From NCBI GenBank assembly GCA_900549685.1, contig UROX01000173.1, forward strand, positions 1-5,082: a DNA stretch of 5,082 nt, written 5' to 3'. This stretch comes from an uncultured Alistipes sp. (GTDB taxonomy: Bacteria; Bacteroidota; Bacteroidia; Bacteroidales; Rikenellaceae). A program made the translations under genes and the position numbers. Shown here in pieces: positions 1 to 5,082 of this stretch; position 1 is the stretch's first letter; each line of letters starts with the position of its first letter. The notes beneath the pieces were generated by a model, which was given only the letters and a program-made list of their open reading frames with translations, ran no database searches and was not told where the DNA came from.

Positions 1-656
1 GGATCCGGGAATTACGTCCGAATACCGGACGATGAAAGACACTATCGTCTCTCCTCCCGACGTGCGGCAAGATCCCGACCGGCCTTCGGACTCTCCGGAC
101 AAAACGACGACCGATTCCACATTCGGAAACGATTTTCTCGTACCCACTCCTATCTCATTCCGCACCGGCAAAGAGCCGATACGGACGCTTTCGACACTGC
201 CATCCGAAGCTTCCGCCCAAACAAGAGGAAACAGCCCTGATCCGAAAGCCGCGGCATCCGTCCACAGATACCCGGGCGGACAACTTTCGCAGACAAACCG
301 AAGAGCCACACACATCCCGATACGACCGCCCCGCCATATACCGAATCCGCAACGCAGAGAAAGTCTACGATCACAAAAAAGATGTTCCCGTCCGAACGGA
401 GACCGGACAACCCGCACACATAGCGGGTCGCGGCAACAAGACGGACAATCACGATGCACGAACAAAAAGTCCGAGAAAGCGACCGGCCACGACATCCTTT
501 AATGGCCCTAAATTCCGTCGGAGGTCTACCGCCCGAAGCGATTCGCCGTCACGCCCCGCGTATTCATTCAGATCGTCGCCGGCCGAAACCGGAAACGACC
601 GAAATCGGCACACGGAAAGCGAGATCGTCGAATCCCCTCCCGAGAGGAAGGATCGC
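1..656. other. Gene-poor flank, no supported gene
   Basis: I see no convincing gene in this 656-base stretch. The longest plus-strand reading frame (32-502, 156 codons) would give a protein overloaded with Pro, Arg, Ser and Thr, with no recognisable motif, hydrophobic core or repeat. It also uses AGA and other A-ending codons that the confident genes here avoid. A minus-strand frame (150-452) is Cys-, Val- and Arg-rich and equally unlike a folded protein. A different plus frame is open from base 1 to a TGA at 238-240 and could be the tail of an upstream gene, but its composition does not help. No tRNA, rRNA or strong ung terminator was found. The weak 4-bp hairpin at 636-647 is too short to call. 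It may be decayed coding sequence. Confidence 0.5.
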
Positions 657-1319
657 CTACCAGTTTATCGGTTCGCGACCTATACTTTTAAGATAATTGT
701 TGGCCTGACTGAAATGGCGGCAACCGAAGAAACCGCGATGGGCCGACAACGGCGAGGGATGGACCGTCTTGAGCACACAGTTGCGCTGAGGGTCCACGAC
801 AGCGGCTTTGCGCTGGGCATACGAACCCCACAGCATATAGACGACGCCTTGCTTGCGGCGGGCGATGGCCTGCACGACGGCATCGGTGAACTGTTCCCAT
901 CCCCGACCGGCATGCGAAGCCGCCTGATGGGCCCGCACCGTCAGCACGGCATTGAGCAACAGGACGCCCTGTTCGGCCCAGCGGTCCAGATTGCCGCTCG
1001 CGGGAACCGGCACGCCGACATCCTCCTGCACCTCCTTGAAGATATTGATGAGCGAAGGAGGGAACTGCACGCCGTCATTGACCGAAAAGCAGAGTCCGTT
1101 GGCCTGCCCCACCCCGTGATAGGGATCCTGTCCGATAATCACGACCTTCAGTTCGTCCGGATCGCATTTGTCGAAAGCCCGGAAGATGTTGCGGCCGGCA
1201 GGGAAAACAGGTCCCCGACCGTATTCCTGTTTCACGAACGAAACGAGTTCGGCAAAATAGGGTTTGTCGAATTCGTCTCCGACCAGTTCTTTCCACTTGG
1301 GTGAAATTTTCACATCCAT
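657..1319 (-). CDS. ung: Uracil-DNA glycosylase, family 1
   Basis: This enzyme removes uracil from DNA by cutting the N-glycosidic bond, the first step of base excision repair after cytosine deamination or dUMP incorporation. The 220-residue product has every family 1 signature. These are the water-activating motif GQDPYH at 63-68 with catalytic Asp65, the uracil-stacking Phe78 in LCFSV, the uracil-binding Asn123 in LLLNAVLTV, and the catalytic His187 with the minor-groove Leu191 in HPSPLSAHRGFFG. Its length matches the E. coli enzyme, and Asn123, His187 and Leu191 even share the E. coli numbering. The ATG at 1319 gives the usual N-terminus (PYFAEL near residue 20). No Shine-Dalgarno sequence precedes it. 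The gene starts 32 bases after the S24 repressor stop codon with no visible promoter between, so co-transcription is likely. It appears intact and functional. Confidence 0.97.
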   Translation of the reverse strand: MDVKISPKWKELVGDEFDKPYFAELVSFVKQEYGRGPVFPAGRNIFRAFDKCDPDELKVVIIGQDPYHGVGQANGLCFSVNDGVQFPPSLINIFKEVQEDVGVPVPASGNLDRWAEQGVLLLNAVLTVRAHQAASHAGRGWEQFTDAVVQAIARRKQGVVYMLWGSYAQRKAAVVDPQRNCVLKTVHPSPLSAHRGFFGCRHFSQANNYLKSIGREPINW

Positions 1320-1351
1320 AGGTTATCTCGTTTTAAGTTGGGTGGCCCCGT

Positions 1352-2026
1352 TCAACGGATCGAATTCATCCGGATGCTGGCCTTGACGAAAGCCAATGCC
1401 CGTATCCGTCTCACTTCGACCTCTTTGTCGGCATGGTGCGGATTCTGGCTGACCAGCTTGACGCATCCGGGCCGATCGGATTTCTGAATGTATTTGACCG
1501 TCACGTACTCCTCGCCGTCGATGTCGATAGAGAGCAGGTACATATCGCCCCAGAACACGTCTTCTATGCTGCTCAACTGTTTATACAGCACGATATCGCC
1601 GCTCTTGAGCAGCGGATACATGCTGTCGCCCACCACATAGATCGCTCCGTCGCATTTGGGAAGATTGGGAATATGGATATAGTCGATCGGCTTGCGGTTC
1701 CGGTCGTCGAAAAACAGCGGAACCAGTCCGGCCGTTCCTTCGATGTTGTACAGCGGGACGCTCTGCGTCGGCAACGGCCGGTCGGTCTTGCCCATGAAAA
1801 CGGCCGAAGGCCGCTGCTCGCAGAACATATTTCCCTTCCCGGACTCCAGCCAGTCGGGATTGACATTCAATTCCTGAACAAGAATATTTTTGTTCCGCTC
1901 GGAAAGAGAAGCCTTGCCCGTCTCGATCATCGACAGAGCGCTCTTGCCGATACCCAGCACGCGAGCGAGATTTTCCTGAGTAAGCGACAATTCTTTGCGA
2001 ATAATCCGTAAGCGATTGTTTATCAT
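1352..2026 (-). CDS. LexA/CI-like HTH and S24 peptidase repressor
   Basis: This is a DNA-binding repressor with a self-cleaving C-terminal domain. Residues 1-60 form an XRE-type helix-turn-helix (LTQENLARVLGIGKSALSMIE at about 15-35, within the usual five-helix fold). After a linker, the S24/LexA domain carries the nucleophile Ser135 in GDSMYPLLKSGD and the general base Lys178 in TVKYIQ. An Ala99-Gly100 pair in the context GTAGLV sits 36 residues before the serine, close to the spacing in LexA (Ala84-Gly85 to Ser119). RecA-stimulated self-cleavage is therefore plausible, although no such test is visible here. At 224 residues the length is normal for the family. The gene diverges from the acidic-protein gene across a promoter region with symmetric repeats, its likely operators. 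It precedes ung by 32 bases. It is probably the master switch of the adjacent terminase unit rather than a global LexA. Confidence 0.93.
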   Translation of the reverse strand: MINNRLRIIRKELSLTQENLARVLGIGKSALSMIETGKASLSERNKNILVQELNVNPDWLESGKGNMFCEQRPSAVFMGKTDRPLPTQSVPLYNIEGTAGLVPLFFDDRNRKPIDYIHIPNLPKCDGAIYVVGDSMYPLLKSGDIVLYKQLSSIEDVFWGDMYLLSIDIDGEEYVTVKYIQKSDRPGCVKLVSQNPHHADKEVEVRRIRALAFVKASIRMNSIR

Positions 2027-2088
2027 GTCGAATCGAATAAAATTTAAAAAAATTCACCGAAAGTGTATCGATATTCAAATTTTGAACT

Positions 2089-2096
2089 TATATTTG
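2089..2096 (+). promoter_or_regulatory. Plus-strand promoter -7 box for the acidic-protein/terminase unit
   Basis: TATATTTG matches the Bacteroidetes -7 consensus TAnnTTTG exactly. No clear -33 TTTG is present at the usual spacing. Transcription would start near 2100, leaving a leader of about 120 bases before the ATG at 2223. A weaker box, TACATTTA at 2196-2203, is one base off consensus and could start a shorter leader. Confidence 0.5.
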
Positions 2097-2101
2097 TTCT
2101 G

Positions 2102-2109
2102 CAAAGTTA
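2102..2109 (-). promoter_or_regulatory. Minus-strand promoter -7 box for the repressor/ung unit
   Basis: On the minus strand this reads TAACTTTG, an exact match to the Bacteroidetes TAnnTTTG -7 consensus. The implied start near 2097 gives a leader of about 70 bases before the repressor ATG. It faces the plus-strand box, so the two start points nearly coincide and polymerases could not use both at once. The -33 element is not clear. Confidence 0.5.
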
Positions 2110-2142
2110 AACAATTTTACAAAACATCGACACTTTCGCTTC

Positions 2143-2188
2143 CGGAATCCCCTCGATTTCGGAATCCGTAGAAACTCGAAAAATTCCG
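2143..2188. repeat. Short repeats in the leader of the acidic-protein gene
   Basis: CGGAATCC occurs at 2143-2150 and again at 2160-2167, a 17-base period. An inverted partial copy, ATTCCG, lies at 2183-2188 and could pair with 2160-2165. These could be additional protein-binding sites or a weak leader hairpin. They may also be chance. Confidence 0.25.
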
Positions 2189-2222
2189 CTCGCCCTACAT
2201 TTACGACAAACAGCAACGAACC

Positions 2223-2501
2223 ATGACGACCATTACCGATCAAATTTACGAAGAAATTGCTGATTTGCTGCTCAAGCGGATCGAAGAAACGGACTTTTTC
2301 AACGGCAGTATCGAATACGACACCGACGAATTCTACTCGTCGCTCGTCTGCACGCTGATCGTCTGCCGGAGTGCGGACGACGGACGGCTCCTTACCCTGC
2401 TGCCCGTGTGGTGGGAATTTCACCTGAACGATCCCGAAGGCGAGCAGGAGACCGATTTCGACTGGAATCTGCTGAACGCGAAACTCGAAGAGCGCTTCTA
2501 A
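2223..2501 (+). CDS. Small very acidic protein of unknown function
   Basis: I do not recognise this 92-residue family. The protein has 22 Asp/Glu against 6 Lys/Arg, a net charge near -16. A predicted amphipathic helix spans about 4-24, followed by alternating hydrophobic stretches (LVCTLIVC at 41-48; LLTLLPVWWEF at 56-66) that look like beta strands, and a C-terminal acidic helix ending in KLEERF. There is no signal peptide or membrane segment. The start at 2223 is the first ATG after the divergent promoter region, and the composition is clearly that of a real protein. It is the first gene of the plus-strand unit, facing the repressor gene, and ends 6 bases before the tRNA-like RNA. The position and charge would suit an antirepressor, a DNA mimic or a packaging accessory factor. 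All three are guesses. Confidence 0.8.
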   Translation: MTTITDQIYEEIADLLLKRIEETDFFNGSIEYDTDEFYSSLVCTLIVCRSADDGRLLTLLPVWWEFHLNDPEGEQETDFDWNLLNAKLEERF

Positions 2502-2507
2502 ACCCAT

Positions 2508-2681
2508 CGGAGCGGAACCACGTCCGGAAGACGTGTCGGGCGGCGCCTCCTGCCGGAAGGACGCTTCCGCCGCCCGGTCCGCAGATCCGCCATTCCGACG
2601 GAGACGTCCGTTGCGGATCGTTGCAATCGCCGCACTCCCCCTCTGCGATTTTATCAGGTTCGACTCCTGCCGCTCCGCCCA
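2508..2681 (+). ncRNA. tRNA-like structured RNA upstream of the terminase genes
   Basis: The gap between the acidic gene and terS closes into one structure. An acceptor-like stem pairs CGGAGCGG (2508-2515) with CCGCTCCG (2670-2677), 8 perfect pairs. A T-arm CAGG-TTCGACT-CCTG (2655-2669) directly abuts the 3' strand, as in tRNA, and its loop is the canonical T-loop. C2678 is placed like a discriminator base and CCA follows at 2679-2681. Between these lie four hairpins: 2519-2524/2530-2535; 2537-2543/2570-2576 capped by 2554-2559/2564-2569; 2584-2590/2613-2619 capped by 2598-2602/2607-2611; and 2625-2630/2645-2650. No ordinary D-arm or anticodon arm is present, and at 174 bases it is about twice tRNA length. 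No tag-peptide frame like that of tmRNA was recognised. It could be a free RNA released by tRNA-processing enzymes or a leader element controlling terS. The fold is seen; the function is inferred. Confidence 0.72.
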
Positions 2682-2692
2682 ACCCTTTGCAT

Positions 2693-3061
2693 ATGCACAC
2701 GAACGAAACCGACATCAGGATCGCATCCTGCGATCCGAAAACCGACACGACAGGCCATCTCCTTTACCGAAAAGCAATCCGGGGACTGGCCAAACGCGTA
2801 TCGGGCTACCTCTGCAAAGAGACGAAAACCACCTTCGAATACACTCCCGACGGAGAAAAACGCCTCAAGACCGAAACCGTGACCCGCAAACAGGTTCCGC
2901 CCGATTTCGCAGCCATCACATTCACGTTGAGCTGCCTTGCCCCGCAACTGTGGAACAGTCGCCGGACGGAAGATTCTCCGGAAAATACGGGCAACCCCGT
3001 AGACCTGTCCGGACTTTCGGAAGAGGCACTGCGCGAAATAGCTGGCCTGACGGACGACTGA
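2693..3061 (+). CDS. TerS-like small terminase subunit candidate
   Basis: This 122-residue protein is called a small-terminase-like protein mainly from its place directly before terL. In known packaging motors TerS recognises viral DNA and presents it to TerL. A weak internal sign is the segment VPPDFAAITFTLSCLAPQLW (68-87), followed by Asn-Ser-Arg-Arg. It resembles the 'IFWLKNR.P..W' motif common in small-terminase-like phage proteins. The C-terminus (LSGLSEEALREIAGL) is a short helix typical of such proteins. The N-terminal region (NETDIRIASCDPKTD) and the Lys/Arg-rich middle (27-66) could bind nucleic acid; no classical helix-turn-helix is obvious. The ATG at 2693 is chosen because it follows the CCA end of the tRNA-like RNA by 11 bases and no better start exists. 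A 95-base gap separates it from terL. The function call is moderate; the reality of the gene is secure. Confidence 0.7.
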   Translation: MHTNETDIRIASCDPKTDTTGHLLYRKAIRGLAKRVSGYLCKETKTTFEYTPDGEKRLKTETVTRKQVPPDFAAITFTLSCLAPQLWNSRRTEDSPENTGNPVDLSGLSEEALREIAGLTDD

Positions 3062-3156
3062 CGGACCGACATCCCCCCAGCTATCCGGACGAACGGCATT
3101 CCGCGCCCGATGCCAACGCCCCTCTTCCCGAAACGCCTCACGCTTTTTTCCCATCC

Positions 3157-4605
3157 ATGAAACTCACCAAAGAAATGGCGGCGGCCGAACTGGCCCGCCG
3201 CTCGCTGACCGATTTCGCCCGGATCGTCCGCCCCGATCTGTCGATGACCGCCTTCCACCGACGTTACTACCACACGCTCGATGCCTTCGCCCGGGGCGCG
3301 ATCCGCAGACTGATCGTATCGATACCGCCCCAGCACGGCAAATCGTCCGGCGCCTCGGTTCTGTTGCCGGCCTATCTGCTGGGCATCCGTCCGGAAACGA
3401 AAATCGCACTGGCTTCCTACAACCTCCAGCTGGCCTCCCGTTTCAACCGGCAGATCCAGCAGACAATCGACTCGGCAGCCTACTCCGCCGTATTTCCCCG
3501 CACACGGCTCGCCCGATCGCGAGTCCGAGACCGGAATACGCTCCGCACCGCCGAAGCCTTCGAACTGGTCGATGCGCCCGGCGGCCTGTTGAGCGTAGGA
3601 CGCGACGGCACGCTGACCGGCAATCCCGTCGATGTCTTCATTCTGGACGACCTGTACAAAAATGCGATGGAAGCCCACTCGCCCGTGATCCGGGACAACA
3701 TCTGGACATGGTACAACTCGGTTGTCCGCACCCGTCTCCACAACCGTTCGCAGGAACTCATCGTCTTCACCCGCTGGCACGAGGACGACCTTATCGGCCG
3801 GATCGCCCGTCATGAAAAAATCGTTCCGCTGGAAGACGCGACAAGCCCGGATACCGAAGACGAGACATGGTACAGCCTGAACTTCGAAGCGATCAAGCAA
3901 ACGCCGCCCACCCGCATCGATCCCCGGACACAGGGCGAAGCGCTCTGGCCCGAGCGCCACAGTCCGGCCCTGCTCGACCGCAAACGCCGATTCGATCCGC
4001 TGTTGTTCGAGGCCATGTACCAGGGGCGTCCCTCTTCGCACGAAGGTCTGCTCTACGGCAACCGGTTCCGAACCTACGAAACACTGCCCGACTGCCCCGT
4101 CAAGCGGGGCAATTACACCGACACGGCCGACTGCGGCGAAGACGCTCTCTGTTCGATCTGTTACGTAACGGATCGGGAGGGCATCGTCTACATCACCGAC
4201 GTGCTGTACACCCCGCAAAGCATGGAAGCCACCGAACCGGCCGTGGCGGACATGTTGCAGCGGAACCGTACCGTAGTGGCCCGCATCGAAAGCAACAACG
4301 GCGGCCGGGGATTCGCCCGCGCAGTGAAACGTCTCGTCCCGGGCGTCCGCATCGAATGGTTCCACCAGAGCGCCAACAAAGAATCGCGCATACTGACCTA
4401 TGCCCCCGCCGTACTCGAACGCATCCGGATGCCCCGGAGCTGGAACCTGCGGTGGCCTGCTTTCCACGACGATCTGGTGACGTTCCGGAGAATCTTCCGC
4501 AGCAACCGCCGGGACGACGCGGCGGACGCCCTGACCGGTATCGCCGAAACCGAGGAAACGAATGCAGGCGAAAAAAACATCCGGGCCTTCGGATTCCGCA
4601 ACTGA
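3157..4605 (+). CDS. terL: Phage-type terminase large subunit, ATPase plus nuclease
   Basis: TerL is the motor that pumps DNA into an empty phage head and cuts it. This 482-residue copy appears complete. The N-terminal ATPase has Walker A in IPPQHGKSS (56-64), Walker B hydrophobics followed by acids in VFILDD (160-165) and a coupling-type motif FTRWHEDD (204-211). The C-terminal RNase H-like nuclease has its three acidic sites: Asp322 in YTDTADCGED, Glu378 in IESNNGGRG, and Asp454/Asp457 in DDAADAL. None of the key residues is lost, which argues against simple decay. The frame is open far upstream (to 2533), but the ATG at 3157 gives the usual N-terminus (TKEMAAAELARRSLTDFA), and no other start near it fits. 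There is no Shine-Dalgarno sequence. Unlike in a normal phage, no portal gene follows; a terminator does, after 30 bases. Confidence 0.95.
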   Translation: MKLTKEMAAAELARRSLTDFARIVRPDLSMTAFHRRYYHTLDAFARGAIRRLIVSIPPQHGKSSGASVLLPAYLLGIRPETKIALASYNLQLASRFNRQIQQTIDSAAYSAVFPRTRLARSRVRDRNTLRTAEAFELVDAPGGLLSVGRDGTLTGNPVDVFILDDLYKNAMEAHSPVIRDNIWTWYNSVVRTRLHNRSQELIVFTRWHEDDLIGRIARHEKIVPLEDATSPDTEDETWYSLNFEAIKQTPPTRIDPRTQGEALWPERHSPALLDRKRRFDPLLFEAMYQGRPSSHEGLLYGNRFRTYETLPDCPVKRGNYTDTADCGEDALCSICYVTDREGIVYITDVLYTPQSMEATEPAVADMLQRNRTVVARIESNNGGRGFARAVKRLVPGVRIEWFHQSANKESRILTYAPAVLERIRMPRSWNLRWPAFHDDLVTFRRIFRSNRRDDAADALTGIAETEETNAGEKNIRAFGFRN

Positions 4606-4635
4606 CTGCCGACAGACAAGAACACCCCGGACGAA

Positions 4636-4667
4636 AAGCCCCGACCTCCTCACGGAGATCGGGGCTT
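4636..4667 (+). terminator. Hairpin terminator after terL, possibly bidirectional
   Basis: AAGCCCCGA (4636-4644) pairs perfectly with TCGGGGCTT (4659-4667). After a C-A mismatch the stem continues with CTCC (4646-4649) and GGAG (4654-4657) around a TCAC loop. Downstream on the plus strand the tail is only CCTTATC, but on the minus strand the stem is followed by TTTTCG. It could therefore also stop transcription from a gene converging from the right. Confidence 0.8.
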
Positions 4668-4670
4668 CCT

Positions 4671-4988
4671 TATCATAAATTTTACTCGGTTCCGATCGTT
4701 CTATAAAGTAAATATCCCAACTTTTATATCTTATAGTATATGTTTTTCGATAATTATTCGTTTTTGGTCCGGCTTTTGACGGAGCCGGCAGCCGTTATAC
4801 ATCATAAGGAAGGAACCCGAAGAAAGACAGAGAAGACATTAGCGAACGATCGGGATCGTCATTTCGATATTTAATTCAATAGGGAGTCTGCTCTTTTTCT
4901 ATAACTATTCGATAGCTTATAACTTTTCGTACTCTTCTTCTCCGTTTTCATTTCGGGTTCCGTCCGTCTGCTCAGGGCGCCGTTCGGT
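4671..4988. other. AT-rich intergenic region without a supported gene
   Basis: This stretch is clearly richer in A and T than the rest and has no credible reading frame. It contains several hairpins: CCGGCT/AGCCGG at 4769-4788 with an 8-base loop, ACGAT/ATCGT at 4846-4859, and a bulged 9-bp stem at 4900-4921 followed by ACTTTTCG. It also holds a long-range inverted repeat (4812-4961). None is followed by a good uridine run except weakly the last one. No convincing TAnnTTTG promoter box was found. Confidence 0.5.
4812..4961. repeat. Imperfect inverted repeat, 130-base spacing
   Basis: GGAACCCGAA (4812-4821) is perfectly inverted as TTCGGGTTCC (4952-4961). Similarity continues inward with gaps: GAAAGACAGAGAAGA on the left against TGAAAACGGAGAAGA on the inverted right arm, giving arms of about 25 bases. 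It could mark the ends of a small non-coding mobile element or a regulatory pair. No flanking target duplication was noticed. Confidence 0.35.
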
Positions 4989-5082
4989 TCAGGCCCGGGG
5001 AGCCGCCGAATTGTCGCGTCCGATAAACATCTGTCCCGGCGCAGGTACGGATTCCGTAGCGACGCACTCTTCCTGTTGTTCG
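4989..5082 (-). CDS. Possible 3' end of a gene cut by the window edge
   Basis: Reading leftward from 5081 on the minus strand, 30 codons are open before a TGA at 4989-4991. The residues (EQQEECVATESVPAPGQ, then MFIGRDNSAAPRA) have a balanced, protein-like composition, suiting a flexible acidic C-terminal tail. Other frames here are also open but Arg-rich. No family can be named from this much. If real, it converges on terL, with the AT-rich spacer and the possibly bidirectional terminator between them. Confidence 0.35.
   Translation of the reverse strand, partial: EQQEECVATESVPAPGQMFIGRDNSAAPRA

Larger units (their letters stand above)
2058..2138. promoter_or_regulatory. Symmetric inverted repeat, probable repressor operators
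   Basis: CGAAAGTGT at 2058-2066 is repeated in inverted orientation as ACACTTTCG at 2130-2138. Each copy is followed on its inner side by CGAT-like sequence. The arms are centred on 2098, the midpoint between two opposed -7 boxes, and each arm falls roughly where the -33 element of one promoter would lie. A 13-base odd-centred palindrome TTCAAATTTTGAA (2074-2086) lies between one arm and the boxes. The arrangement fits binding sites for the divergently encoded S24 repressor. Binding itself is inferred. Confidence 0.55.

Noticed and set aside
1..6. GGATCC (BamHI) exactly at the window start, suggesting a cloning junction
   Set aside because: Another GGATCC occurs inside ung near 1123, and nothing vector-like is present; coincidence cannot be excluded.
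714..1304. 196-codon plus-strand open frame opposite ung
   Set aside because: It is antisense to a gene with all uracil-DNA glycosylase motifs and its product resembles no protein family.
1433..2011. 192-codon plus-strand open frame opposite the repressor
   Set aside because: It is a shadow of the S24 repressor gene, which has intact DNA-binding and peptidase motifs.
2508..2681. A standard tRNA or tmRNA gene
   Set aside because: The acceptor and T-arm fit, but there is no ordinary D-arm, 7-base anticodon loop or recognisable tag frame, and the acceptor lacks the G-U alanine identity pair typical of tmRNA.
2655..2681. Phage attachment site derived from the 3' end of a tRNA
   Set aside because: The 5' strand complementary to the acceptor is present at 2508-2515, so this is a closed structure and not a truncated tRNA tail. 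No second copy or integrase was seen in the window.
2533..3156. Upstream extension of the terL frame giving a 690-residue protein
   Set aside because: The added residues overlap the tRNA-like RNA and the terS-like gene in another frame, are Arg/Pro/His-rich and lack any motif. The ATG at 3157 fits the normal TerL N-terminus.
2806..4653. 615-codon minus-strand open frame antisense to the terS-like gene and terL
   Set aside because: It mirrors the terL gene, which has complete catalytic motifs. The antisense product is rich in Gly, Arg and Val with no recognisable domain, and such long shadows are common opposite GC-rich genes.
4769..4788. Hairpin CCGGCT/AGCCGG as a terminator
   Set aside because: Neither strand has a uridine run after the stem; the T-run lies on the wrong side.
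5046..5058. Odd-centred palindrome TACGGATTCCGTA
   Set aside because: It lies inside the possible partial coding region and stands alone, so chance is the simplest explanation.

Overview
The window looks like a Bacteroidetes chromosome, most likely a GC-richer member of the Bacteroidales such as an Alistipes-like species. This is inferred from the moderately GC-rich coding sequence, the lack of Shine-Dalgarno sequences before the genes, and promoter boxes of the Bacteroidetes type TAnnTTTG. No species can be fixed from the sequence alone.

Layout: Positions 1-656 hold no gene I can support. A complete uracil-DNA glycosylase gene (ung, minus strand, 657-1319) lies 32 bases downstream of a LexA/CI-like S24 repressor gene (minus strand, 1352-2026), so the two probably share a transcript. 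A 196-base divergent control region follows. It carries two face-to-face promoter boxes flanked by a symmetric inverted repeat. On the plus strand come a 92-residue very acidic protein (2223-2501), a 191-base non-coding gap, a TerS-like protein (2693-3061) and a complete phage-type terminase large subunit (3157-4605). A strong hairpin terminator (4636-4667) closes the unit. Beyond it lies AT-rich sequence with a long imperfect inverted repeat, then possibly the 3' end of a minus-strand gene cut off by the window edge.

The most striking element is the gap at 2508-2681. It folds on paper into a closed tRNA-like RNA: a perfect 8-bp acceptor-type stem, a T-arm with a canonical TTCGACT loop abutting the 3' strand of that stem, a discriminator base and an encoded CCA. 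The usual tRNA middle is replaced by four consecutive hairpins. It sits 11 bases before the terS-like start codon.

Taken together, the repressor, acidic protein, tRNA-like RNA, TerS-like protein and TerL look like one damage-inducible regulon: a stand-alone DNA-packaging or DNA-cutting module with no portal or capsid gene following it inside the window. Whether it is a prophage remnant, a satellite, or a domesticated RNA-assisted terminase system cannot be settled from 5 kb.
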